Origin: Shinisaurus crocodilurus
Lineage: Eukaryota > Chordata > Lepidosauria > Squamata > Shinisauridae
Reading direction: 5' to 3'
Length of the DNA: 64,000 nt
Assembly: GCA_021292165.1 (NCBI GenBank)
Contig: CM037877.1
Location: forward strand, 163,366,242 to 163,430,241
Position 1 is the stretch's first letter. Every line of letters begins with the position of its first letter. Positions 50,583-62,460 of the stretch are shown piece by piece. The translations under genes were made by a program, and so were the position numbers. The notes under the pieces were generated by a model. It did no database searches and had not been told where the DNA came from. It saw only the letters and a list, made by a program, of their open reading frames with translations.

Positions 50583-51688
50583 ACCATGGCAGAGGAATTG
50601 AACTGAAGGAAGAAAAGGAGGGAGAACTGTGATGTAGAATGGAGACAGGAACTGTGAAAAAATGGTTTTATTCTTTGTGTCTAAGAGCTTTTCTACACCA
50701 GGCATTTATTGTGCACTCGTCATTCCCTACTAACATTTTTTTACTCTTTAGATGACATCATGACCCTCTACTTTCACTTTTGTTTTTAAACAGCACTTTG
50801 CGCAAGTTTTTTAGAGTAGGGAAAATGTAGTATTATTTCTGAAAGCAAAAGAAAACATTTCTACCTCTTGTGTAATTGCACTATTCTGCTATACCACAAT
50901 GCCACCTAGAGGTTATATAGTGGAAAAGCAGGAAAGGTAATGCTCTTTGTGTAGTGCTCAGATTTCAATTCTGCAAGAAAACCAAAAGTAGATACAGCTT
51001 CATGTAGAAAAGCTGTAAAGGTCTGGGAAGGGCACTAATATGACACTTGCCTCTCAGATGAGCTGGTCTTGGGTATCTTTTGTTTTCCAGTTAGGAAGGG
51101 GCTTATCATGATTTTGGTTTAATATTCCACTTATTCTTCTAAGTGCACCTCTGAGTTCCAGGATGTTGTAACGGCTTCTGGCCAACTATACTTTTCTTTG
51201 GTCAGTAGCCCATAATTGTTGGCTGATATAAGCCAATGGCTGGGAGATAATTGACACTTGACAATCTCTCCAGAGGTTTGAATGAAAAAGCCTACAGAGC
51301 TAAGAAAAAATGACACCCCCTGTCCCCCATGCAGCTACAGGGAAGGGCTGATGAAAGGTGCATAAGTGGAGAAATAGCAGCATTTCGGTTTGTCAGGAGA
51401 GAGAGAGAGAGTTGACTGAAGGCTGGAAGCACCTTGACGTGCAGGATCTCTTGGGATTTGGAACATGGTAGCAGATCTGTGGCCTTGTAGGACTGCTTGC
51501 AGTTTTCCTCCACTTATACGCTGCCTGCATATTTGTAAACAAAATACGTATTACAGAACTTGTGTTCTGCAGTCCTCTCTCTCATCCAAGGAAACCTAAC
51601 CTGGTTAGCACTGCCCCAGGAAACTTCTCCCAGGAAGCCAGGAACACACAACAATGGGCTCCATTAGGAAGTATTATTATTGACCTAT
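50583..51688. other. Non-coding sequence
   Basis: About 1.1 kb without a recognised element. GAGAGAGAGAGAG near 51401-51413. Confidence 0.4.
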
Positions 51689-51697
51689 ATCTTAAAC

Positions 51698-51830
51698 CTT
51701 CCCCAACCTGGTGCCCTCCAGATGTTTTGAATTTCAACTCCCACCAGCCTCAGCTAACATGGCCAATGATCAGGAATGCTGGGAGTCGTAGTCAAAACCA
51801 TCTGGAGGGCTCCCAGATTGGGAAAGGCTG
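51698..51830. mobile_element. Family C hAT-type element
   Basis: 133 bp from CTTCCCCAACCTGGTGCCCT to CCCAGATTGGGAAAGGCTG, inner arms CAACTCCCACCAG and TGGGAGTCGTAGTC. Flanks TCTTAAAC (51690-51697) and CCTTAAAC (51831-51838) agree at 7 of 8, with central TA. Confidence 0.85.
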
Positions 51831-51838
51831 CCTTAAAC

Positions 51839-52495
51839 AGAAAACCAGAATGTAATCCTATGTAAATAGAACTCTCATCTGAAAACCTGATTATTGTGTG
51901 TTTTGGAATTTTCCCTGCCCTGCTGTCACCATTCATATAAATGAGGTGGCAATGTACACCTCTTGCATTATTTGTGTTTGCATGGCGAGCCTTAGGAAAG
52001 CCTCTTGGACTAATTTGGTTGTGACGGCACTTTTAAATCTTGCTTACTATCAGTGACTTTGACAGAGAAAGAAGTCTGAGTGTGGTTTTTCACATTTTGT
52101 GAAGGTTTTATGATGTCGAACCTTGAAAGTGACTATCCTGATGGCACAGTTGGCTCACAGCTGCTGGTGTACTTACTGTCCCTGTAAATGAAATAATGTA
52201 CTCTTGAGCACTTTCCCTTCCTCAGAATAAGACTCACGAGCAGCTGTTGCCGCCTTCAGAGTAGTTTGGTGTAACATATGAAGGATAAAAATACATCTAT
52301 CTACCTTCCATTTGAATGGAGCATGGAAGCTTGGAGGCAACACTGACTGAATGAACACCTCTTCATGTAAAGGGCACATCCTGCTCCAGGCCGAGAGACC
52401 CACTGGGTGGGTCCCTGGCACTCTTTCCTAAGCCAAGCAGCCCTAGGTTTACATAGGAGGAGCCAAGAAGGAATTCAGAAGAAGCAGCTTAGGAC
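51839..52495. other. Non-coding sequence
   Basis: No feature recognised. Confidence 0.4.
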
Positions 52496-52503
52496 ACTGC
52501 AGC

Positions 52504-52833
52504 TAGGGTGGCCACTTCTACATTGCCCCCCTAAAGAGGAAAAGTGGACACCGATTTTCATAACATTTTCATATGCTAATTTAGATGTGGAATTGCAAAC
52601 TGAGAGATAATTGCTGTAGTTTAAATAGAAATACATCCTAGTGGGGGAAGACTGTGACCTGTGTGCCTGCTCTGTCTGCTGACAGGTCACTGTTGACGGG
52701 CAATTTCAAGGCCCCTGCCCTCCCTTCTTATGATTTTTGACTTTGAACCAGACTTGGACTGGGCAGCCATCAAACAGAGGATGCCTTCAAATAGAGGACT
52801 GTCCTCTGTAAGGTAGGACACCTGGTCCCCCTA
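52504..52833 (-). mobile_element. Family B hAT element, complete
   Basis: 330 bp, inverted relative to 4067-4386: TAGGGTGGCCACTTCTAC at the left, GTAGGACACCTGGTCCCCCTA at the right. Flanks ACTGCAGC (52496-52503) and ACTGCAAC (52834-52841) agree at 7 of 8. Internal CATATGCTAATTTAGATGTG and GGCAATTTCAAGGCCCCTGC are shared with 26010-26384 and 63025-63379. Confidence 0.9.
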
Positions 52834-52841
52834 ACTGCAAC

Positions 52842-54022
52842 ATTGTGGATAAGGCCTCCTCTCAAATTAAGGGGATCTGAGAGGAGAAAAAGGGGGAAGG
52901 GAACAGCTTTTGTGAGTTAGATAGTCATCCCTTTTTATGAATGAGACTGGAATAAATTGATCATAACTAAATTCCCTTCAGATAATTTTGCTGGCTTAGC
53001 TTTTCTAGTAGACAGTAGGAATAGGAGAAACAGTGATTTTCAGGCTCTCCTAAATTGTTCAAAAATCACTTTGAAGCTTGTTTCAACTCACTCAACTTTG
53101 TGTTTCCATCCTCATTCGAACAGGAAAAGTGTGCATTTTGAATGTTAAAAGTGCACATTTCTGCACATATTTTTTAAAAGTGTACACTTTCTCCCCATTG
53201 ACTAAAGCGTGAAAATGTGTATTTTCAATGGGCATTTAAAATATATACGGTACATTTTTTAATGCGATCGCAATTTTGGGAACTTGCAAACATTTCTCCC
53301 AAAAAAGCTCTCCCGCTCGCATTCAGGGTTGTGAACAGGACATGTTCGCATGATTTACAAACAGAAATGAAATTCTTGTACATCCCTTGTAGATGGAACT
53401 CTGCCTTAACTTCCTAGCTTTCCACTATTTCTGTAGATTTCCAGGCAAAGTGTTTTGCCCATGTAATAAAGTGCAGCAGCTCTCAGTTATTAGAGCATTT
53501 CCTAGTTAACAGTAAACCCCTTGTATAATACCTGCAAAGCCCTATTTAGGTTTCTGGGGACTCGGTGAGCTGAGTCAGTGGCATCCTGTGGATGTACTCT
53601 ATGTCAATACTTCAAAACCCTTTCTGTTGCTGGCTGGGAATTGCCCAGGCGGTGGGCACTGCTGCTGGGCTGCTTCTCTCTCCAAAGTATGAGGGGAGAG
53701 AGGGTGGGGGGGAGAGAGAGCAATCTCAGCTTGTTACATTTCCCTTTGAAATACTATGAGAACTCTCTTTCCTGCCACATATTAGCACGATGCAAAGAGG
53801 GGCACCCAAGTGATTCCCACACCTGAAGCTGAAGCAGCTGGGTTCTCTCCCTGTGTCCCCACCCCCAAATATTCTGTGTCAGATTCCGTTTCATTTTATT
53901 ATACTGTCTCCATCCAGTGCACACAAAATTAATCCCTGATTACCATTTGTGATGGTCATTCAGCATTACAGATGCTAAAGACTCTCATGCATAAGCAACC
54001 AGATCAAGTAGTTTTTTAGTTA
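52842..54022. other. Non-coding sequence
   Basis: About 53085-53390 is A/T-rich with AAAAGTGCACATTTCTGCAC motifs vaguely like the reverse of 25350-25680, and may be another decayed copy. No gene recognised. Confidence 0.4.
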
Positions 54023-54023
54023 T

Positions 54024-54118
54024 TAAGGCTGCAGTTTTATGCAGGTTTATCTGGAAAGAACCCTCATTGAACATGGGGAAGTTTTACTTCCAAGTAACCC
54101 TGCACGGGATCGGCCTGA
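54024..54118. mobile_element. ~90-bp palindromic repeat family, diverged
   Basis: AAGGCTGCAGTTTTATGCAG, CCCTCATTGAACATGGGG and ACTTCCAAGTAACCCTGCAC follow the family order. Confidence 0.5.
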
Positions 54119-54480
54119 ACATGTTTTGGATCTGCCAAAATGTCTTGAAATAGATCCATTAAAACACACACACACAGACACACACACAGGAGAGTAGGCT
54201 GGTAGCAACTAGAACTGAAACAAATTGTGTGATTTTTCTTTTTGTTAACTTGAATTTACATTAATTTAAATGCAGTCTTAAACTGGTATTGCAGGGCTAG
54301 CATTCCAGTGTTGGATGAAGTACGGTAGTCCTTTTCATATTCAGGGTTTTAATTAGTGGCATGTTGAATACATATTCTTTGTCAAGCACCATTGGGCTTG
54401 AATCCTGGCCTGCAGTTTTCCCACTCACTGTAGCACCAGAGAGCTGCTTTGTCCCAAGACTGCAATTTACATTTCTAATT

Positions 54481-54518
<38 letters not shown>

Positions 54519-54860
54519 GAAAAATATACAAATATATACAAATACATATAAAGTATGAATAGAAAATATTACAGCATATTATAAACAATTAGACTGGAGC
54601 CAAAGGGAGTATTGCATGACTGAAAGCCAATTTCCCTTGTTGCAGCGGGTGGGGGGCGGGGAAGTTGCCAATCTTTGGCAATTCTTTCTTCTTGCTGCAG
54701 GCCCCCTTTGCCACATGCCATTCTGTTTCAGAGGGTCCCCCTAACTCTAATGAGCAGATTTTCAGGAGATACAGGGGTTTATAGATCAAAGAAGAAGATG
54801 GGAAAGTCCCATTCTGTGAATGGAGTTGCATTGCGTACACAGAACAGAAGTTAGATTCAA
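54119..54860. other. Non-coding sequence with (CA)n tracts
   Basis: (CA)n at about 54163-54189 and 54484-54518. No gene recognised. Confidence 0.45.
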
Positions 54861-54863
54861 GCC

Positions 54864-54960
54864 ATAAGAAGAGCCATGCTGGATCAAACCAAAGGCCTAT
54901 CTAGTCCAGCATTCTGTTTACACAGTGGCCAACCAGCTGCCTGTAGTTTCTGGAATGTCA
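54864..54960 (-). mobile_element. CR1-like LINE 3' tail
   Basis: AAGAAGAGCCATGCTGGATC, AAACCAAAGGCCTATCTAGT and GTGGCCAACCAGCTGCCTGT are the antisense of the 47951-48163 tail. Confidence 0.65.
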
Positions 54961-55219
54961 AATCTTGGAGGAGGCTTTAGGGCAAATGCATACTGTCTCA
55001 AAGCAAGCAGAAGTCTCATCATGCCAAAATAGGAAATGGTCACATAAGAAAGAATGCTCTCCACATTCACTGGTTGCTTGTATTTTGATAATTTAATAAA
55101 CTGATCAAATTAAGAGTCTTATGGCACCTTAAACCATTTTATTTTGGCATAAGAATAATGGACTATAATCCACCTCATCAGATGCTTGAAATGTTATCGA
55201 GAGTCTCATGTATATATAT

Positions 55220-55680
55220 ATACAGTAGATGTGTGCACCAACCGCCAGCTTAAACTTGGACCCCATTACCCCAATTCAGTGCTTCAAAAAATGGCTCAGT
55301 TTGACTCAGACCAATTCAGAGTGTGTCCGCTTCATTGCGTACCAAACCCAAGCTGAGGTTGAGATAAAGGAGGCTTTGTGCTTCCCGTTGCGGATCATGG
55401 GAAATAAAAAACGGCTATAACTTTTAATCTTTTTATCAGCATTTACAGGCATAGTAGCTCCTTGGAGAGAGTGGGTTGCACCTGCCAACTATCAGAAAAC
55501 TAGGTGCAGGGGGTTTTGTGGAATGTATCTTTATTTTTTAATATATATATTTATAGGGAACGGCTGATAACATTTTTATTTCTTGGCAGAATTTGGATGA
55601 AATTTGCAGGGATAGTTTCCCCTTTTCTGCCACTCTTCGCAGTGTCTGTTCTATTGCCCTGATTCATATTTTTCATTAGA
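55220..55680 (+). mobile_element. hAT-type repeat (TAGATGTGTGCACCAACC start), right end missing
   Basis: Starts after a TATATATATATA tract with GTAGATGTGTGCACCAACCG, similar to the TAGGGATGTG start of 30481. Inside are AAAAAATGGCTCAGTTTGAC and AAACGGCTATAACTTTTAAT blocks with GGATCATGGGAAATAAAA. No right terminus or duplication was identified. Confidence 0.5.
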
Positions 55681-55689
55681 AGAGAAGAG

Positions 55690-56066
55690 AAGGCCCTCAC
55701 AATAAATTGACCACCTCACAATACACACCAAAAATTGGCTCCAAAATGACACTTAACAATTATGAATCACAAAGAGTCCACATTTCCTCCATATTTTCAG
55801 CATGTAGCATTTCTTGGCACATTTTCACATTCTGAAGTTCTTTTCCACTGTCACCACACTCCCTCCTCCCATCTCAGTTTGCCTTTGGCTATATTTCTTA
55901 TTTTTTCCCTCTAGTCTTGCTCCACTTTTTATTTCTGATATGGTTTGATTGTTTAGAACTGTTTCTCTCCGGGTTTCCCTCTTCCTTTCTGTGACTCTTG
56001 TATTTATTTCTAACAATTCTTTTCTGTTCCACTCTTTTTTTTTCAAACTGCAGAATAAGCCAAAGC
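55690..56066. other. Non-coding, pyrimidine-rich sequence
   Basis: T/C-rich from about 55900 to 56045. The 114-codon reverse frame across it is a low-complexity Lys/Glu/Arg artefact. Confidence 0.45.
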
Positions 56067-56067
56067 C

Positions 56068-56145
56068 CGAGGCTGCGATCCTAAGCACAGATACTTGAAA
56101 GTGACTTCCATTAACATGAATGGGATTCACTTCTAAGTAAATATG
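56068..56145. mobile_element. ~90-bp palindromic repeat family
   Basis: AGGCTGCGATCCTAAGCACA, GACTTCCATTAACATGAATG and GATTCACTTCTAAGTAAATA. Confidence 0.58.
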
Positions 56146-57475
56146 TTTCAGAGGGGACACATCTACCACTCAACAGGGCCAGAGCTAAATAAGTAAAATA
56201 CTCCTCTAGTCCACATTAATTGGAGTTTAATAATTACAAATGCTATAAAGAATCTCAGCAGGAAAAAAAAAATGTATGTATTGATCTCATCACCAGAGAA
56301 TGTGTAATACACTTTATTAACTTCACCAATATCCCACCCTTTTTCTGGGGCCTCCTGGGTAGTCTTCCATCCAGGTTTTGATTAGATCCATTTCTGTTTA
56401 GCTTCAGCAACACTGCTGTATCAGGCACCTTGCAGCCATGCTCTGTATCAGTTTTCTTTGTTGTATGTTTAGGTAACCTATGAACACACAGGAACTGAGA
56501 AGTGATGATCATCAAGTTAATTACAGCCAATCAATGGTCATTTCTCAACTGCAAGCATAGATCAGGGAAGCAATTCTCCATTCATGCTGCTATTTTCACT
56601 GTAAGCTACCTGACCAATGAAATTTCCCACTGGCCTTGTCTAAAACTGTTAGACATTGTGGGACATATGGGAGTTGAGGAAATGAGTCCATAAACTGTCT
56701 CACTTCCACCTTGTTATGGTGCAGTTTCAGCTAATGTTAGAAAGAGAAGTCCAATGAGAGCAAACTTTGTGAGTTCTAAATATAGATCTTGGAGTGGATT
56801 GTAATTAGGGGACTACCTAGTAACAAGCACTTCTATTTTTTAAATAATGAAAAAGGTGTCTGTATATTGTTCAAAGTTGCAAAAAATAAGCCACGACATG
56901 CTCTCTAAATAGGCTGTTGATGAAATTATACATTTTTCATTAAATAACCAACAATTACTGTTGGGGAAGGGGGAATAAAAAGCATCATGCTTCATATGAT
57001 TGGATGATGAAGCGGGTCTTAGCTGCAGTCTCTCTAGCGAAAAACTGTTAGTAGAAGCTCTGCATTAATGGAGACAACAATAGAAGTAGGAAAACAGGTT
57101 AATCCTTTATTTATTAGAGCAATAGGATATATATAATGCATTGGCCTCTTAACTCTTGAGTGTGCCATGAAGTTAGGGAAATAATCTGGAGCAGTCACAT
57201 TAGTGGGAAGGCATTTGTCTGAAATGGAATTAACACCGGAGACCATCTCACGCCAAGCACAGCTTTATTCTTCTGATCAATTCCTTAAGCCCAAGTAGGC
57301 CAAAGAGGTTCGCTCCCCATTGCCACACACCTTATCTCCATATTGCTGCAAATCATCCCATGTCACCATTTGCAGCTTTAAAACAAGATGTGTGGTGGTG
57401 GGAGGGACAGTGGGGGCATGGGCATGCGGAAGGCCATGGGGGCACCTTCAGCTCAGCCTACATGTTGCCCTGTCC
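56146..57475. other. Repeat-poor non-coding sequence
   Basis: About 1.3 kb with no recognised element. The stretch 56860-56975 is AT-rich and lacks repeat signatures. Confidence 0.4.
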
Positions 57476-57547
57476 TGACTTAGAAGTAAGTTTTGTTGAG
57501 GTGGGTGGGACTGAACTTTCAGTGGAAAGCGTATAGGACTGTAGCAA
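57476..57547. mobile_element. ~90-bp palindromic repeat family, right half
   Basis: GACTTAGAAGTAAGTTTTGT then GTGGGACTGAACTTTCAGTG and GCGTATAGGACTGTAGCA. Confidence 0.48.
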
Positions 57548-57810
57548 TTTTCTCCCAAGAAGGCTCCAATATTTACTGGCTTATTATGATTGCTTCATTT
57601 TATTGGGTGGGTGCATGCTTATCTTTAACTCCTTGATTGTTGTACTCCTTGATTGTGTCCACTTCTGTTCTGCTAGATGTACCAGGACGTTGAGCATAGG
57701 CTCCTTGTGGCCTGTCTCTAGTATATCATGGCGTCACATTTAAATTACTCTGCGTACAAACCACTTTCGTTTTAAATGGCCTGTGTTAATGTGTTCACTA
57801 TTAAACTCAA

Positions 57811-57945
57811 GAACATAATAAGAGCTGTGGTGGATCAGACAAAAGGCCTTTGTCGCATTCTGTTCACACTGTGACCTACTCGATGCCTATGGGGAGCCCA
57901 AAAGCAGGACATGAGTGCAAGAACAACCTCCCGCTCAAGTTCCCC
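57811..57945 (-). mobile_element. CR1-like LINE 3' tail
   Basis: AAGAACATAATAAGAGCTGT, GTGGATCAGACAAAAGGCCT and GGACATGAGTGCAAGAACAA match the antisense tail family. Tracts of substitution suggest an old copy. Confidence 0.62.
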
Positions 57946-58031
57946 TACTTTTCCCTAGGTTAGATGCCAGGCAGAAGATGACTGCTAGTAGTGATTTCCT
58001 AATTCACATTAAAAGGGGGGGGAGGGGGGGA

Positions 58032-58118
58032 GGCTGCAATCCAATACACACTTACCTGACAGCATGCTCTATGGAACACAGTGAGACTTACTTCTGACTA
58101 AACAGGCATACGATTCTA
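58032..58118. mobile_element. ~90-bp palindromic repeat family
   Basis: GGCTGCAATCCAATACACAC TTACCTG at the left pairs with GACTTACTTCTGACTAAACA GGCATACGATTC at the right. Confidence 0.6.
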
Positions 58119-58120
58119 CT

Positions 58121-58756
58121 GTTACTCCACGAAACAATCAGAAATGTGATGTAGAGTAAAATGAATGTAGAAATGGGCAGCAACCTTTTCCAGAAAAGCG
58201 CATAAAAATGCCCAAAGAAACAAAAACCCACTGCAGCTTTGTGAGGGAGCTATATTGGAAATGGATGGTTGCTGCTGTTACAGGTGACTGGGAACACGTC
58301 CTTTAGCCATCTTCTGTATTCATCTATTTATTAAACAACCTATGTTCTGAGGCAAACTATATTTCATTTTCAAGTCAACATATAAATTAATTATTCTGGT
58401 TCATGACACATCACGATGTGGTGGCGAACACAGCTCACGGAGGTGCCTCGGTATCGAGGGGCAGATTTCACCTTCAGCTGCATCTCTCTGACTCTACTGA
58501 CGGCAATGCCAATGGACAGGCGTTAACTGAGGGGAGAATTTAGCTGTAGGCGTTTTCTGTAAATGGGTTTATACCTGGTGAAATGTGCTTAACACTGATC
58601 AACATAGGCTTATTTATTAGCATACAAAGCACCATGGATATCTGGTAAAATGAATTAAAGGACACTTACAGAAGTTATTGACTTAATTTTGATTTAGAGT
58701 GCACCAACCGAATCTGGACATATTACAGGAATTATATAGGTCCCTGTCTTATAAGG
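58121..58756. other. Non-coding sequence
   Basis: No feature recognised. Confidence 0.4.
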
Positions 58757-59084
58757 CACGGCTGTTGAATCTCAGGCCTGTGTGCCAAATCCAGCCCACC
58801 TGGGGTCCCAATCCAGCTCTCCGGGAATCCCTAGATAGCCATGCAGCCTTTCCCCTAATTGTTTAGTGATTTCTTTGTTTCCTTTCTGCACAGTCCCCCC
58901 ACCGATTTTAAAAGGTTGAAATACCTAAAACTTAGTTCCTGGCAGTGACCTTTAAGCTAAAATATGCTGGGGGGTTGGCCCCACCCCTTTTGCTTTCAGT
59001 CCTGCCCACCACTGGAATGTGGCCCCCAAGAGCTTCTCTAAAGCAGAATTTGGCCCTTGGGTTGAAAGAGGTTCACCAGCCCTG
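58757..59084 (+). mobile_element. Non-autonomous hAT-type element, family A copy 3
   Basis: 328 bp from CACGGCTGTTGAATCTCAGG to GAGGTTCACCAGCCCTG, flanks TTATAAGG (58749-58756) and TAATGAGG (59085-59092) agreeing at 6 of 8. The core (GGTCCCAATCCAGCTC; GACCTTTAAGCTAAAATATG) matches 1156-1504 and 12185-12598 in the same orientation. Confidence 0.8.
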
Positions 59085-59092
59085 TAATGAGG

Positions 59093-59766
59093 TCTACTAA
59101 CATGAAGGAAGATTTGTATGACTACTTCCCATGTGGTAAAGCAACCAGGTCATAGAGGACTGGCCAATGGAATGTGTCAGGATCATGACTGACCACATCT
59201 TAGAACCAGGAATTCACCATGTAGCCACTATGAAAACTGTGTGTGAATTGGCTATTAGTCAGACATGGGAAAAGAGAATGAAAGGATATAAAATAATGCT
59301 ATAATATATACTGTATGAAAAATGGCTTGGAACTGCAACCATTCACGCCATATTCTTTTTTTCTCTTTTACTTTCCATATATGCCTAACAGTCATTCCCC
59401 AGTTACTTCCTGAGTAATTGGCACCAAAGGCCAGGTCACACAGTCCTGAGAGCAGTTATGTCATAATTCCAACTTGCTTGCCTTGTTCCCAAAGACTGGG
59501 CTTCAAATGCAGACTGACACTTTACCGTGCCACCACCATTGAACAACTCTTGGTAGCACAATACCATGGAAGCTTGCATTTCAGACCAGGATTTCGGCAT
59601 ACGTTGAAGCAATCAACTTGAAGGTGGAGTGAGGCAGGCACACAATGGTCACTCCCTTCGATACCCAAACTCATCCTATTACTTAAAACCACTTTGGGCC
59701 TGATTCACATTTAATAGTGGTGTAGTTGACAATAAAAAAAACAACACCCACTTTGGGTTGATTCAG
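59093..59766. other. Non-coding sequence
   Basis: No feature recognised. Confidence 0.4.
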
Positions 59767-59767
59767 A

Positions 59768-59900
59768 GGGTTGAATCCAGACTTAGTCATACTTAGAGCA
59801 GACCCGTTGAAATCAACGAGACTTATGTTAGTCATCATGACTAACTGAACTCCCATTGATTTCAATGGGTCTACTCGAAGTATGATGACTAATCAAACCC
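59768..59900. mobile_element. MITE-like 133-bp inverted repeat
   Basis: GGGTTGAATCCAGACTTAGT CATACTTAGAGCAGACCC pairs with GGGTCTACTCGAAGTATGAT GACTAATCAAACCC. The central AGTCATCATGACT is itself palindromic. The CATTGATTTCAATGGG core recalls the ~90-bp palindromic family. No target duplication defined. Confidence 0.7.
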
Positions 59901-60402
59901 AATATGTATATCATACATCAAAGATGGAGGTGGGGGCATAGGAAAGTATTGAAAAAGGAAGAACATTGAACAAACTTTTATGGGAGGGGGGCTTAAAAAT
60001 CCTTTAAAGTGCGACATGCTTTACGGACTAACTTTAGAGAGAAGAGACTTGATGTCGTTGAATGAAACTTACGAATATTTTACCAGGTCACTGCCCCCCC
60101 CCATCCCCCTCATATAGAACATATGTGATACCAGTCTACTCCCCCAGGCCACTTTCCCCGCTATCGCATGGATCTGCCCATGCTATCCTAAATTGGCTGA
60201 AGTGGTGAAGTGGCCCCCAGAAAGATGGGATGTTGGTGTCAGCAGTTCCAAGTGACGTGGCAAACAATATGGGATGCTGGTGGCAGGCGTTCCATGTGAT
60301 GGGCAAAGTGACATGGCAAACAACTAAATTAGTGTGTTCCTGGCAGCACCACGGTACCCCTGCCATGCCACGCAGCTGCAGGTACACATCGGCCACGTGG
60401 GC
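59901..60402. other. Non-coding sequence
   Basis: No family recognised. A 126-codon reverse frame (60136-60516) runs into the adjacent family C and SINE sequences and is not a gene. Confidence 0.4.
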
Positions 60403-60456
60403 TGGGAATGATTGAAATTGTAGTCCAACATATTTGGAGGGCACCAGGTTGGGGAA
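60403..60456. mobile_element. Family C hAT-type element, right half
   Basis: GAAATTGTAGTCCAACATAT then GGAGGGCACCAGGTTGGGGA AGACTA. The following ATCTAGCC has a central TA. The left half is absent. Confidence 0.6.
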
Positions 60457-60461
60457 GACTA

Positions 60462-60633
60462 ATCTAGCCCTTGCTGTCCACTCTGACTGGCAGCAGTTCT
60501 CCAGAGTCACAGACACAGGTCTTCCACATCAGCTCGCTGCGTGACCTTTTTAAAAACTGGAGATGCCCAGACCTGAACCTGGGACTTCCTGTATGCAAAG
60601 CATATGCTCTGCCACTGAGCTATGACCCCAGGT
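60462..60633 (-). mobile_element. tRNA-derived SINE with a small insertion
   Basis: CACTCTGACTGGCAGCAGTT, CTCCAGAGTCACAGACACAG, then about 30 extra bases, then ACCTGAACCTGGGACTTCCT and ATGCTCTGCCACTGAGCTAT. The reverse strand gives the tRNA-like head with ATAGCTCAGTGGCAGAGCAT. Confidence 0.8.
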
Positions 60634-61342
60634 GCCTCATATCTCACATCCAGGTTTGAAGTCTATATAACTTGCTTATTATACAGCTGGCAGGAGCTGC
60701 CTCTGGCTCTTACTAATGAAGAGCGCTGTTCCATAAAACGACTAAATGCCAGAACCACTCAGCTTGGTGCCTCTCTCTCACCCAAACAGCTTGTTGAACT
60801 CTCCTGCCTGAGGTTTTTTTTTTTTTAATGTTATCTATGGGTGCACATTTTCATTTATGATTTAAATCTCAGGTTACCAAGGTAACAAGCAGGTTAATTG
60901 TCTGTGCCCACGACTTCCTTAATTGAGGGAGAACACTTCATTTCTCCACTTCAGCCAACTAAGGATGGCAGTCTTTTCAGTTGGCACTTTATAGATGGTT
61001 TCTGAACCACTTGACTTCAAAACAGCTCCCTTCTCATGGTAATAAGTAACACCACATGCTGTACTGTAGTGACAAACGTGATTGAACTGCTGAACACTTG
61101 CCCAATGGCAAGAATAAACTAGGATATTTATGCTAGAATAAACTGTGCTAAAATGTTCAAGATGCAACGATGAGCGGGGCAGAATCAGAGCATCGCTCCT
61201 AAGTTCACTGATGTATGGCTGTTGTTGGGATTTCTGTAAACTTATATATCAGGTGTCTAGGGGAACTCTAAGCTGGTTTAAAAGTTGTTGTTTTTTTCCA
61301 TTTCTCCATGAATTTCTCAGGAATGCAACCATGTGGAAGAGG
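60634..61342. other. Non-coding sequence
   Basis: A T run at 60814-60828. No family recognised. Confidence 0.4.
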
Positions 61343-61605
61343 CTGGGCCGGCCGAAGCCATTTGCTACCTGAGGCTGAGCATCAAATGGTGCCCCCACCC
61401 CCACAAGTCAAGGTGCATTGTACCCAAGGCCAGCCAAGTGATTTTTCTGAGGCAGAAAATCCCACAAGTGCCTCTCCCCCTCCCTGGGAGTAAAAATACA
61501 ATGAGAACAAACGAAATAACGAACAATTTTCTGCCCTTTCAACAGACTCAGAATCTAGTGCGTGAGGCAGCTGCCTCACTCTGCCTAATGTTAAGGCCGG
61601 CCCTG
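61343..61605. mobile_element. hAT-type element (GGGCCGGCC ends)
   Basis: CTGGGCCGGCCGAAGCCATT at the left pairs with TTAAGGCCGGCCCTG at the right over about 12 bp. Inside, GCTACCTGAGGCTGAGCATC and GAGGCAGCTGCCTCACTCTG flank a C-rich middle. The right end CCGGCCCTG is shared with 43249-43851 and 46980-47942. No convincing 8-bp duplication was found. Confidence 0.6.
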
Positions 61606-62049
61606 AAGATATGTTAGTTATAGAGTCACCACATCCTGGCAGTGATTCACATGAGTATACCAGCTGAAAAAATGTTTCCACACCCAGGTAAACTGCACAT
61701 TCCAAAGTAGGGGACCTTTAGGTCCCATGCCTTTACCACCATGTCCTAGACTCTTTCCCCCTTCTTTTTCTTGGTGGCTAGAAGTGCTGCAGAGGAAAGC
61801 ATGTCCATTGCCTAAGAATGCCTCTGAGTCCCATGGGTGGCCCAGAGACATTAACAGGAAATGGAATGAAGATGGCAGTGACTAAAGGCCCTCTCTTTGC
61901 TTTGAAACTATCCCAGCTGCCATTAAGAAAATGTGTTCTGGGTTTTTTTTTAAGTGGGAGGGTTAGAGCACCAAAAAAATGATCCTCATGGGGGGGTGTA
62001 CTGGTGCCTGTGGGAACCACCTTGCTTACCCCCATCCTAGAGGCTCCCA
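61606..62049. other. Non-coding sequence
   Basis: No feature recognised. Confidence 0.4.
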
Positions 62050-62207
62050 GTATGGGTGGAAATTCCCTTTATTTAAAACCCTTTTTATACTGCCCTTCAG
62101 CAAAGTCTGGTTTTTGGGGCAGTGTACAATAAAACAATAACATCAGTATCATAATAACATAATCCGGGGTGGCAAATGAAATCACAGGAACAATGCAGAA
62201 GCATTAT

Positions 62208-62450
62208 TTATTTATTTATTTATTCATTTATTTATTTATATCCTGCTATTTTCCCCTGCAAGGTGGCTTACATAATCCTGCTCCTCCTCTCTATTTTATC
62301 CTCACAACAACCCTGTGAGGTAGGTTAGGCTGAAAGTCAGTGACTGGCCCAAAGTCATCCAGTGAGCTTCATGGCCAAGTGGCGACTAGAACCCGGATCT
62401 CCTGAGTCCCAGTCCAACACTCTAACCACTATGTCACACTGGTTCTCAAT
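62208..62450 (-). mobile_element. Squamate tRNA-derived SINE, near full length
   Basis: The tail TTATTTATTTATATCCTGC, body CTCACAACAACCCTGTGAGG TAGGTTAGGC and reversed head AACACTCTAACCACTATGTC ACACTGG are all present. AATGCA occurs on both sides (about 62188 and 62448), a possible part of its target duplication. Confidence 0.88.
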
Positions 62451-62460
62451 GCACTGTATA

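Noticed and set aside
61335..61613. 8-bp duplication for the GGGCCGGCC element
   Set aside because: Left and right flanks do not match; only the inverted ends support this element.
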